64,000 bases of DNA from CAVQRB01 sp963715055 (GTDB lineage: Bacteria; Pseudomonadota; Alphaproteobacteria; Rhodobacterales; Rhodobacteraceae), in contig CAVQRB010000014.1 of assembly GCA_963715055.1 (NCBI GenBank), positions 62,001 through 126,000 on the forward strand, given 5' to 3'. This document shows positions 1 through 7,704 of the stretch, one piece after another (the first letter of the stretch is position 1; each line of letters starts with the position of its first letter). The translations under genes and the position numbers were made by a program. Below the pieces are notes generated by a model that saw only the letters and a list, made by a program, of their open reading frames with translations, made no database searches and was not told the origin of the DNA.

Positions 1-2
1 TC

Positions 3-467
3 GGTTCCGCGACCTTCTCGCCTGCCGATCTCGGCAGCACGATGCCGCTCACGCGGGTGATGGCCGACAGCTTCGGCGTCGGTCGACCGGATTCTTTCCT
101 CACTCTCGGCTCCGCGGCGCGCATCCTGAAGACACCTGCGCATCTGCGGGCGGGTATTTCCAAGACACCCCTGATGACCCAGGCCCGCGATTTCATCGAC
201 GGAACCAATGTGATCGAAGTCACACCGCCAACGCCGTTGCGGCTCTTTCATCTGGGGTTGGAGCGCCATGGCGCGGTCATTGCGAGCGGCCTGGAGGTCG
301 AAGCCTTCCATCCGGGCCTGCACCCGACACGAAATCTGTCGCATACCCTGCGGATCGTCTACATGGCGATGTTCCCGCACATCCACCATCTCTCGGATTT
401 TGGCCCGATGGCCTATCTGCGCACGTCGGAGGGGGGCGAAGACCTGCCTGTGCAACGCTCAGGCTGA
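3..467 (+). CDS. Hint-domain protein, 3' part only
   Basis: The reading frame is open from the window edge, so the start lies upstream and only about 154 C-terminal residues are visible. The segments TPPTPLRLFHLGLERH and EVEAFHPG fit the C-terminal part of the Hint (hedgehog/intein) domain common in Rhodobacterales. In that family a tyrosine/histidine-rich strand and an FHPG-like turn close the fold. In those proteins the Hint domain usually sits at the end of secreted or surface proteins and may self-process. The N-terminal catalytic Cys is outside the window, so activity cannot be judged. The stop codon overlaps the end of the convergent Lrp gene by 9 bases. The family call is inferred from motif resemblance only. 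Confidence 0.6.
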   Translation, partial: GSATFSPADLGSTMPLTRVMADSFGVGRPDSFLTLGSAARILKTPAHLRAGISKTPLMTQARDFIDGTNVIEVTPPTPLRLFHLGLERHGAVIASGLEVEAFHPGLHPTRNLSHTLRIVYMAMFPHIHHLSDFGPMAYLRTSEGGEDLPVQRSG

Positions 468-959
468 GGCGCGCAGACGCTCCTCGAGCACCTCGAAGGG
501 GACGCCAGGCTCGTCCTTCGCACCGCGGATCACCAGCGAGGTCTTGACGCTCGCCACATTCGGCGTGGTCAGCAGCGCTCCGGTCAGAAACCGCTGGAAA
601 CTCGACAGGTCCGGCGCCACGCACTTGAGGATGAAATCCACTTCGCCGTTCAGCATGTGACACTCGCGCACGAGGGGCCAGGCCCGGCAGCGATTCTCGA
701 AGGCCGTCAGATCTGTCTCCGCCTGGCTGGCCAGACCGACCATGGCGAAAACCTGGACCTCGAACCCCAACTCACGCGGATCGACGTCGGCGTGGTAGCC
801 CTTGATGTAGCCGGCCTCTTCCAGCGTCCGGACCCGGCGCAGACAGGGCGGTGCCGAGATCCCGACTCGCTTTGCCAGTTCTACATTGGTCATGCGACCA
901 TCGGCCTGCAACTCCGCGAGAATCTTCCGATCGATCGGATCAAGTCGTGTTCCCGGCAT
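459..959 (-). CDS. Lrp/AsnC family transcriptional regulator
   Basis: Protein of 166 residues, the normal length for the feast/famine family. An N-terminal winged helix-turn-helix (about residues 6-60, with LDPIDRKILAELQADGR and VGISAPPCLRRVRTLEE) is followed by the RAM ligand-binding domain (about 70-150). Such proteins bind amino acids and control amino-acid or redox genes as octamers. It is divergent from trxB, and the roughly 200-base gap contains a perfect palindrome that could be its operator. The ligand cannot be read from sequence. I start it at the ATG complementary to 957-959. Confidence 0.9.
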   Translation of the reverse strand: MPGTRLDPIDRKILAELQADGRMTNVELAKRVGISAPPCLRRVRTLEEAGYIKGYHADVDPRELGFEVQVFAMVGLASQAETDLTAFENRCRAWPLVRECHMLNGEVDFILKCVAPDLSSFQRFLTGALLTTPNVASVKTSLVIRGAKDEPGVPFEVLEERLRASA

Positions 960-980
960 AGCTCCCCCACTTTTTCCAGT

Positions 981-990
981 TGTTATAACA
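981..990. promoter_or_regulatory. perfect 10-bp palindrome between lrp and trxB
   Basis: TGTTATAACA is its own reverse complement. It lies 22 bases upstream of the Lrp-family start and about 167 bases upstream of trxB. Lrp/AsnC proteins often autoregulate from AT-rich dyads in such divergent gaps. The operator role is inference. Confidence 0.4.
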
Positions 991-1156
991 CCGCCCCATG
1001 CGTGCGCAATATTATTTCGTAGCAGCGCAAGATTCTTTCCATAGGGCGTGTGTTTCTCGGGCGTCGAAGCGCGCCTCCTCGTACGACAGGGGTTTAAGCC
1101 ACCCGCCGGCGGCTTTATATGTTGCGGTGCTGCAAAGATTACGGATCGGGGGTCTC

Positions 1157-2137
1157 ATGGGCGATACACGTCACACGCGCGTTCTTATCATCGGTTCAGG
1201 ACCGGCAGGCTACACCGCCGGTGTCTACGCCTCGCGGGCGATGCTGGAGCCGATACTGGTCCAGGGGATCGAACCCGGCGGACAATTGACCACCACGACC
1301 GAGGTGGAAAACTGGCCTGGCGACACCGAAGTTCAGGGGCCCGACCTGATGATCCGCATGCAGGATCACGCAAAGGCCATGGGCACAGAGATCATCGGCG
1401 ACATAATCACCGACCTGAACCTCGAAAAGCGGCCCTTCGTCGCAAAGGGGGACAGCGGCACGACCTATATCGCCGATGCCGTCATCCTTGCGACCGGCGC
1501 GCGGGCCAAGTGGCTCGGCTTGCCCTCGGAGGAAAAGTTCAAGGGTTTCGGCGTCTCGGCCTGTGCGACTTGCGACGGTTTCTTTTACCGCGGGCAGGAG
1601 ATCGTCGTGATCGGCGGCGGCAATACCGCGGTGGAGGAGGCACTGTTTCTGACGAATTTCGCCTCCAAGGTGACGCTGATCCACCGGCGCGATGAACTCA
1701 GGGCCGAGAAGATCCTGATCGACCGGCTGATGAAAAACCCCAAGATCGTGCCGATGTGGTTTCACGAGCTTGACGAGGTTGTGGGCACCGACAACCCGCT
1801 CGGCGTCGAAGCCGTGCGCGTCCGACACACGAAAACCGGCGAGATCACCGAAGTCCCCGCCAAGGGTGTCTTTGTCGCCATCGGTCATGCGCCGGCCAAC
1901 GAATTGGTCAAGGACGTGCTCGAAACCCATATGGGTGGCTATGTGGTGACCAAACCCGACAGTACCGAAACTTCGATTCCCGGGGTTTTCGCCGCCGGCG
2001 ATCTCACCGATCACAAGTACCGCCAGGCGGTCACCTCGGCGGGCATGGGCTGCATGGCCGCCCTCGAAGCGGAGCGATTTCTGGCCGAGCAGGATGCGGG
2101 TGCAACGGCGGAAGCGGCAGTGGTCGCCGCACAGTAA
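1157..2137 (+). CDS. trxB: thioredoxin reductase
   Basis: Reduces oxidised thioredoxin with NADPH through FAD, supplying the cytoplasmic disulfide-reducing pathway. The 326-residue protein has the FAD-binding glycine loop GSGPAGY at about residues 13-19, the redox-active CATC at about 136-139, a second nucleotide loop VIGGGNTA for NADPH, and the C-terminal FAGDLTD segment. The frame is open upstream to 998, but the ATG at 1157 follows a GGGGG stretch and gives the family-typical N-terminus. It is divergent from the Lrp regulator, an arrangement known in Rhodobacterales, which suggests Lrp control of trxB. Confidence 0.95.
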   Translation: MGDTRHTRVLIIGSGPAGYTAGVYASRAMLEPILVQGIEPGGQLTTTTEVENWPGDTEVQGPDLMIRMQDHAKAMGTEIIGDIITDLNLEKRPFVAKGDSGTTYIADAVILATGARAKWLGLPSEEKFKGFGVSACATCDGFFYRGQEIVVIGGGNTAVEEALFLTNFASKVTLIHRRDELRAEKILIDRLMKNPKIVPMWFHELDEVVGTDNPLGVEAVRVRHTKTGEITEVPAKGVFVAIGHAPANELVKDVLETHMGGYVVTKPDSTETSIPGVFAAGDLTDHKYRQAVTSAGMGCMAALEAERFLAEQDAGATAEAAVVAAQ

Positions 2138-2191
2138 GGAGCGACAGTCCGACCGCGACCTGCTAGCCTGCCCGGAACGGGAGGGGCGAGG

Positions 2192-3515
2192 ATGTCGGGA
2201 GCGGTCGGACTTGCGCATATTCCCGGGCCACCTGCGCCGCCGCTGATCGGTCACACGCTAAAGGTCGTCAACGACGCCTACGGGTTTCACAGGACCCTGA
2301 TGGCGGTCCACGGCCCGGTCTACAAGATCAAGCTCTTGGGGCGCTGGCGCGTGATGCTCTGCGGGGCCGATGCTTTGGAAATGGTTCTGCTCGACCGCGA
2401 CAACAACTTCTCTTCCGAAGCCGGTTGGGACGTGATCTCTGGCCTCTTCCCGGGCGGCCTGATGCTTCAGGACTTCGAGCACCACCGCCAGAACCGGCGC
2501 ATCATGCAGGCCGCCTTCCGCGCCCCGGCGCTGCGCGATTACCTCGCGCGGATGAACCACGCCATGAGCGAGCTCGTCGCTGCCTGGCCGAAAGAGCAAC
2601 CGTTTCGCTTCTACGACGCGATCAAGGAGCTTACCTTGCGCCTTGGCTGCGCGGTTTTCATGGGCCTGCCGCCCGATGATCCGCTTGCGGCAAAGCTGAA
2701 CCGGGCGTTCATCGATGAGGTCCGAGCCTCTCTGGCGGTGATCCGCAAACCCCTGCCATTCACACCCATGCGGCGCGGGATCAAGGGGCGTCAATTCCTG
2801 CGGGAGACCTTCAGGGCGATGATCCCGGAGCGACGGGCGAACCCGGGTGAGGATTTCTTTTCCCGGATGTGCACGGCCACCGACGAGCAGGGCCAATCCT
2901 GGAGCGAGGAAGAAATCCTCGACCAATTCAACTTCCTGATGATGGCCGCGCATGACACGACATCGACTGCCCTGACGGCGATGGTCTGGTCACTGGGCGC
3001 GCATCCCGACTGGCAGGATGTGTTGATTGGGGAGGTGGCGGCACTTCCTTCAGGGCCACTCGACGACGCGAACCTTGCCCGGATGAACGCAGACCGAACA
3101 CGTCTTCAAGGAGGCATTGCGCCTCGTGCCGCCGGTTCCCTTTATTCCGCGCAAGGCGCTCAAGGGCTTCCACTGGGCCGGTCATGACATCCCGGCCGGC
3201 ACCTGGATCACCCTCAACCCCGGACTGACAATGCTCTCGCCGGTGCATTTCACCGATCCCGAACGGTTTGATCCGGGCCGATTCTCGGCCAACCGGGCAG
3301 AAGATCAACGACACAAGCTCGCCTGGACGCCCTTCGGCGGCGGTGCGCACAAATGCATCGGCCTGCATTTTTCGACGATGCAGGTGAAGCTTTTCATCGC
3401 GACGCTGCTGCGGCACCACCGGATCAGCCTTGCCGACAGGACCACGCTCGACTGGCAACGCATGCCGATACCGAAACCGAAAGGCGGGCTGCCGGTGATC
3501 CTGCACCGGCTCTGA
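2192..3515 (+). pseudogene. cytochrome P450, copy 1, with a +1 frameshift
   Basis: Heme-thiolate monooxygenase family. The first frame (2192-3187) carries the Pro-rich start IPGPPAPP and the I-helix MAAHDTTS. The second frame (from about 3100) carries EALRL (the ExxR motif) and the heme loop FGGGAHKCIG. Alignment with the adjacent paralogue shows 43 bases where the paralogue has 42 between ...RM and ...LRLV, so one extra base lies at about 3094-3101 (around GACCGAACACG). With one base removed the protein would be about 440 residues and complete. Both halves look conserved, so this is either a recent mutation or a sequencing error. As written, translation ends at 3187 without the heme Cys. Substrate unknown. 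Confidence 0.85.
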
Positions 3516-3638
3516 CGGCTCATGCGGTGTTGCGTGCGCACGGTGGGTTAAGATCGCTCACACCTTGCTTGGGGATAACCGTCGACGCGCCAAGGCTTGT
3601 GGCGCGTCCCATGTCCCCTGCCCCGCGAGGTTTCCGCC

Positions 3639-4958
3639 ATGCCCACCCGTGCCGCTCTGGCTCATATTCCGGGTCCGCCCGCGCCCCCTGTGATCGGCCA
3701 CACCCTGACCATCGCGCGGGACAGCTACGGCACCCAGAAGGAGTACATCCGCCGCTACGGCCCGGTCTACAAGACCAGGATGCTGGGCGTCTGGAGGGTG
3801 AACCTCTGCGGTCCTGACGCGCTCGAAATGGTTCTGATGGACAAGGACAGGATCTTTTCATCCGAAGGCGGCTGGGACGCGCTGCGCCCGATCTATCCGG
3901 GCGGGCTGATCCTGCAGGACTTCGACGGTCACCGGCAGAACCGGCGCATCATGCAGGCGGCCTTTCGTGCCAATGCGATCCGCGACTACCGGGCGCGCAT
4001 GGCCGAGACAATGGCGGCCCTGCTGGCGGATTGGCCCGTGGACCGGACATTCTGCTTTTACACCGCGATCAAGGAACTGACCCTGCGGATCGGCGGCGCG
4101 GTCTTCATGGGGCTGCCGCTGGACGGCGACCTCGCGCGCAAGATCAACAGGGCGATCGGCAATGAGATACGCGCCTCCGTCACGCCGATCCGGACGCCCC
4201 TCCCCTTCACGCCGATGTGGCACGGGATGCGCGGGCGCGATTTCCTGCGCGAGACCTTCCGCAAGATGATCCCGGAACGCCGGGCCAGCGGCGGCGAGGA
4301 TTTCTTCTCTCAGATGTGTCTGGCCAAGGATGAAGACGGGGTCGGCTGGAGCGAGCAGCAGATCGTCGATCAGTTCAACCTTCTGATCATGGCCGCACAT
4401 GACACCACCGCCACGACGCTCTCGGTGATCATGGCAGCCCTAGGCGGGCATACCGACTGGCAGGAGAAACTGGCCGCGGAAGTGGCGGGGCTCGGCGACG
4501 GACCGCTTGATGAGGAGGCCCTCGGCAAGATGACCGAGACGGACAAGGTTTTTCGCGAAGCGCTGCGCCTCGTGCCGCCGGTGCCCTTCATTCCGCGCAT
4601 GGCCCTGCGCGACTTTCGCTGGCAGGGCTTCGACATCCCGGCGGGCACTTCGCTCGCGCTCAATCCCGGGGTGACGATGCTCTCTCCGGAACTGTTCAGC
4701 AATCCGGAGGCGTTCGATCCGGACCGCTTTTCGCCCGAACGGGCCGAGGACCGGGTGCACCGCTTTGCCTGGACGCCCTTCGGCGGTGGCGCGCATAAAT
4801 GCATCGGCATGCATTTCGCCGCGATGCAGGTCAAACTCTTCGTGGCGACCATCCTGCGGCAAAGACGGATCGACCTGGTCGGCGGGGCACCGGAGTGGCA
4901 GCGCATGCCGATCCCGAAACCGAAAGGCGGGCTGCCCTTGATCCTGCGCGCCAGATGA
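3639..4958 (+). CDS. cytochrome P450, copy 2 (intact)
   Basis: Soluble heme-thiolate monooxygenase of 439 residues, close paralogue of the preceding frameshifted gene and 123 bases downstream of it. Visible motifs are IPGPPAPP near the N-terminus, I-helix MAAHDTTAT with the acid-Thr pair for O2 activation, EALRL (ExxR), and the heme-binding FGGGAHKCIG with the axial Cys. The heme loop FxxGxHxC resembles CYP51/CYP120-type bacterial enzymes. I chose the ATG at 3639 because it aligns with the start of copy 1; an upstream in-frame start at 3597 lacks support. No ferredoxin or reductase gene is adjacent, and no signal peptide or membrane anchor is seen. Substrate unknown. Confidence 0.92.
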   Translation: MPTRAALAHIPGPPAPPVIGHTLTIARDSYGTQKEYIRRYGPVYKTRMLGVWRVNLCGPDALEMVLMDKDRIFSSEGGWDALRPIYPGGLILQDFDGHRQNRRIMQAAFRANAIRDYRARMAETMAALLADWPVDRTFCFYTAIKELTLRIGGAVFMGLPLDGDLARKINRAIGNEIRASVTPIRTPLPFTPMWHGMRGRDFLRETFRKMIPERRASGGEDFFSQMCLAKDEDGVGWSEQQIVDQFNLLIMAAHDTTATTLSVIMAALGGHTDWQEKLAAEVAGLGDGPLDEEALGKMTETDKVFREALRLVPPVPFIPRMALRDFRWQGFDIPAGTSLALNPGVTMLSPELFSNPEAFDPDRFSPERAEDRVHRFAWTPFGGGAHKCIGMHFAAMQVKLFVATILRQRRIDLVGGAPEWQRMPIPKPKGGLPLILRAR

Positions 4959-4991
4959 ATTGCCCAACCCTCAAACCGGGATTGCATGAAA

Positions 4992-5014
4992 AAGGCCGCA
5001 GAACCTGCGGCCTT
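4992..5014 (-). terminator. rho-independent terminator of the hsp20-DUF1150 pair
   Basis: A 10-bp perfect stem (AAGGCCGCAG / CTGCGGCCTT) with an AAC loop. On the minus strand it runs into TTTTTC. It lies between convergent genes and may also stop P450 transcription. Confidence 0.85.
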
Positions 5015-5040
5015 CGAGAGGTCAGGGGATCAAATCGTCG

Positions 5041-5265
5041 TCAATGCACGGCGACCGGCGCATAGTCATGCTGGCGCGCGAGGCGAAACGCAAGCTTGCG
5101 GTCCGCAACCAGCGCCAGCTGCTGGCCCTGCTCGTCATGCACCGCATATAGCTGCGCGAGGCCGTCGACCTGGTCTTTCAACTCGCTCGGCAGATCGTTC
5201 ACGTCCACTGTCTTCACGTAGACGATGCGATTTTCCCGGGGTCCGGTGTCGAATGGTTCATGCAT
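5041..5265 (-). CDS. DUF1150 family small protein
   Basis: A 74-residue protein starting MHEPFDTGPRENRIVYVK, ending in a segment with LALVADRKLAFRLARQHD. This matches the DUF1150 family, which is found next to small heat-shock protein genes in alphaproteobacteria. Its function is not established. The gene follows hsp20 after 4 bases, so it is probably translated from the same heat-inducible message. The frame is open to 5301, but the ATG at 5265 gives the family length and avoids overlap with hsp20. Confidence 0.8.
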   Translation of the reverse strand: MHEPFDTGPRENRIVYVKTVDVNDLPSELKDQVDGLAQLYAVHDEQGQQLALVADRKLAFRLARQHDYAPVAVH

Positions 5266-5269
5266 CTCG

Positions 5270-5683
5270 TTACCCTTTCCTGATCGAAATTGTCTGAACA
5301 ACCGTTCGCGGTTTGGCGCGCGTCAGATCGATGTGCAGCAGGCCGTTTTCCATGATGGCCTCTCCGACGTCCACACCATCCGCAAGAACGAAACTGCGCT
5401 GGAATTGTCGCGCGGCAATACCGCGGTGCAGGAAAATCCGGCCCTCGTTGTCGTCGCCTTGGCGACCGCGGATCACCAGTTGACGGTCCTCCACGGTGAT
5501 CGACAGATCACCGTCGCCGAAACCGGCGACAGCGAGCGTGATCCGATAGGAGAAGTCCGACGTCTGCTCGATGTTGAACGGCGGGTAGCCTTCATTTCCG
5601 GACTTCGCGGTCCGTTCCAGCAGTCTTTCGAGTTGCTCGAATCCCAGCATATGTGGATAGGAGCCAAGGGTCATCTTCGTCAT
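5270..5683 (-). CDS. Hsp20/alpha-crystallin family small heat-shock protein
   Basis: ATP-independent holdase chaperone of 137 residues. An N-terminal arm (MTKMTLGSYPHMLGFEQLE) precedes GYPPFNIE and the alpha-crystallin domain (about 35-125), which has ITLAVAGF and VEDRQLVIRG and the conserved ENGLLHIDL near the end. The ATG at 5683 is preceded by TGAGGAC at a proper distance; an in-frame start further upstream at 5728 is not family-like. Cotranscribed with the DUF1150 gene. A sigma32-like promoter lies 65 bases upstream of the start codon. Confidence 0.93.
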   Translation of the reverse strand: MTKMTLGSYPHMLGFEQLERLLERTAKSGNEGYPPFNIEQTSDFSYRITLAVAGFGDGDLSITVEDRQLVIRGRQGDDNEGRIFLHRGIAARQFQRSFVLADGVDVGEAIMENGLLHIDLTRAKPRTVVQTISIRKG

Positions 5684-5747
5684 GCGACACGTCCTCATGG
5701 TCAAGCGACAGTCTGATCGAGGCCCCATTCAGGCGGCCTCGAATGGA

Positions 5748-5778
5748 ATATGGGGAGTAAGCATTCTTGACGCAAGGG
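5748..5778 (-). promoter_or_regulatory. sigma32 (RpoH)-like promoter of hsp20
   Basis: On the minus strand CCCTTGCG (5778-5771) is followed after 15 bases by CCCCATAT (5755-5748). The known RpoH consensus is CCCTTGAA, 13-17 bases, CCCCATTT. It is placed correctly for the hsp20-DUF1150 unit, leaving a leader of about 60 bases. The match is read by eye; use by RpoH is inferred. Confidence 0.7.
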
Positions 5779-5840
5779 CTAGGCGAAAAAGCATGCGGTG
5801 CTTATATTCCGCCTGACCCGAACAACGGAATCGACCTTAG

Positions 5841-6065
5841 ATGAATGCCCCTTCCGACCTGTCGATGAAAACGGACGACGTATTGCGCGTGGAGCTTGAA
5901 GTGTTCCGGCGCGAACATCGCGACCTTGACGAGGCGATCCATGCACTTGTCGAACGCGGGGTGGGCGATCAGTTGACCCTGCAGCGGCTCAAGAAGCGCA
6001 AGTTGCGGCTCAAGGACATCATTGCGCAGATCGAAGACAGGCTGACCCCCGACATCATCGCCTGA
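5841..6065 (+). CDS. YdcH family (DUF465) small protein
   Basis: A 74-residue, highly charged, mostly helical protein. The family signature is visible at the end, with QRLKKRKLRLKDIIAQIED preceded by a heptad-like EVFRREHRDLDEAI helix. DUF465/YdcH proteins are small helical-hairpin proteins of unknown function. It precedes purE by 84 bases on the same strand and may share a transcript. A shorter relative of the same family is encoded at 54040-54204. Confidence 0.85.
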   Translation: MNAPSDLSMKTDDVLRVELEVFRREHRDLDEAIHALVERGVGDQLTLQRLKKRKLRLKDIIAQIEDRLTPDIIA

Positions 6066-6149
6066 CTTTCGGGCATCGGCGACATTGCCTCGCAGGGGCG
6101 TTTGGATATAGTGCCGCTTCCAATACGTTATGCCGAAAGTACCTGCCAC

Positions 6150-6638
6150 ATGACCAAACCCGCCGTGGGCATCATCATGGGAAGCCAGTCAGACTGGCCC
6201 ACCATGCGCGAGGCCGCTACCCTGCTCGATGATCTGGGAATCGCGCATGAGACCCGTATCGTTTCGGCGCATCGCACCCCCGACCGGCTCTGGGACTATG
6301 GCAAGACGGCCGTCGAGCGCGGCCTGCAGGTGATCATCGCCGGGGCCGGCGGGGCCGCGCATCTGCCCGGTATGATGGCCTCAAAGACCCGCGTCCCCGT
6401 GATCGGCGTGCCGGTGCAGACCAAGGCGCTCTCGGGCGTGGATTCGCTCTATTCAATCCTCCAGATGCCGCGCGGCTATCCGGTGGCGACAATGGCCATC
6501 GGTTCCGCCGGGGCGGCCAATGCAGCCCTGCTCGCGGCGGGCATTCTTGCCCTTCATGACAGGTCGCTGGCGGACCGGCTCGACGCCTGGCGGGCGGACC
6601 TCTCCGCCTCGATTCCCGAGGTGCCGCGTGATGAGTGA
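6150..6638 (+). CDS. purE: N5-carboxyaminoimidazole ribonucleotide mutase
   Basis: Converts N5-CAIR to CAIR in purine biosynthesis; class I PurE forms octamers. The 162-residue protein shows the nucleotide-binding GSQSDWPTM at about residues 10-18, SAHRTP at about 40-45 with the catalytic His, and GGAAHLPGM. I start it at the ATG at 6150, where MTKPAVGIIMGS matches family N-termini; an in-frame start at 6102 is upstream. It overlaps purK by 8 bases, so the two enzymes are translationally coupled and catalyse consecutive steps. Confidence 0.97.
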   Translation: MTKPAVGIIMGSQSDWPTMREAATLLDDLGIAHETRIVSAHRTPDRLWDYGKTAVERGLQVIIAGAGGAAHLPGMMASKTRVPVIGVPVQTKALSGVDSLYSILQMPRGYPVATMAIGSAGAANAALLAAGILALHDRSLADRLDAWRADLSASIPEVPRDE

Positions 6639-7698
6639 TCCATTGGCGGTCGGCGCCACCATCGGCATTCTGGGCGGCGGGCAGCTTGGGCGGATGCTGA
6701 GCGTCGCGGCCTCGCGCCTCGGCTTCAAGTGCCACGTTTTCGAGCCCGGTGCCGAGCCACCTGCCGGTCAGGTCGCGGATAGGGTAACCTGTGCCCCCTA
6801 TGAGGATGCCGCCGCCCTGACGGCCTTCGCCCGAAGCGTCGACGTGGTCACCTATGAGTTCGAGAACATCCCCACCGGAGCGCTGGATGTGATCGAGGCG
6901 ATCGTACCGATCCGGCCCGGCCGCGAGGCACTGCGCGTGAGCCAGGACAGGTTGACCGAAAAGACCTATCTGCAATCCCTGGGCCTGACGGTTGCGCCCT
7001 TCGCGGATGTGCCCGATGCGGACGCCCTCGCAGCAGCAGTGACGAGCATCGGGGCGCCTGCGATCCTGAAGACCCGGCGGCTCGGCTATGACGGCAAGGG
7101 ACAGGCGCGGCTCAGCTCTGCCGACGACGCACCATCGGCCTTCGCCGCGATGAACGGGCAGGCGGCCATCCTGGAAGGGTTCGTGAATTTCAGCCATGAG
7201 GTCTCGGTCATCGCGGCCCGCAGCCCCCAAGGCGACGTTGCCTGTTTCGATCCGGGCGAGAACGTGCACCGCAACGGCATCCTGCACACGACCACTGTCC
7301 CCGCCCGCCTCACCGCCGGACAGCGCACCGATGCGATCCTGATCGCCGCGCGCATTCTGAACGCGCTCGACTACGTCGGCGTTCTCGGCGTGGAGCTTTT
7401 TGTCACCTCCGCGGGTCTCGTCGTCAACGAAATCGCGCCAAGGGTGCACAATTCCGGACACTGGACGCAAAACGGCTGCGTCATCGATCAGTTCGAGCAG
7501 CACATCCGTGCAGTCGCCGGTTGGCCGCTGGGCGACGGACATCGCCACGCGGATGTGACCATGGAGAACCTGATCGGTGATGACATGGACCGCGTGCCGG
7601 CATTGGCTGCGGAAAAGGGCACTGCGCTGCATCTCTACGGCAAGGCGGAAGTCAAGCCCGGCCGCAAGATGGGCCATGTGAACCGCATCACCGGCTGA
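6631..7698 (+). CDS. purK: 5-(carboxyamino)imidazole ribonucleotide synthase
   Basis: ATP-grasp enzyme that makes N5-CAIR from AIR, bicarbonate and ATP, the substrate of PurE. The 355-residue protein begins with the family glycine loop IGILGGGQLGRML. It has the ATP-grasp core with KTRRLGYDGKGQ and the late NEIAPRVHNSGHWT motif. The start ATG lies inside the end of purE (8-base overlap), which fixes the start and indicates an operon. It ends 6 bases from the convergent phnM. Confidence 0.97.
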   Translation: MSDPLAVGATIGILGGGQLGRMLSVAASRLGFKCHVFEPGAEPPAGQVADRVTCAPYEDAAALTAFARSVDVVTYEFENIPTGALDVIEAIVPIRPGREALRVSQDRLTEKTYLQSLGLTVAPFADVPDADALAAAVTSIGAPAILKTRRLGYDGKGQARLSSADDAPSAFAAMNGQAAILEGFVNFSHEVSVIAARSPQGDVACFDPGENVHRNGILHTTTVPARLTAGQRTDAILIAARILNALDYVGVLGVELFVTSAGLVVNEIAPRVHNSGHWTQNGCVIDQFEQHIRAVAGWPLGDGHRHADVTMENLIGDDMDRVPALAAEKGTALHLYGKAEVKPGRKMGHVNRITG

Positions 7699-7704
7699 GC
7701 CGCC

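Noticed and set aside
5767..5808. Plus-strand promoter TTGACG...TATATT before the YdcH gene
   Set aside because: The spacing is about 30 bases, too long for a sigma70-type promoter.
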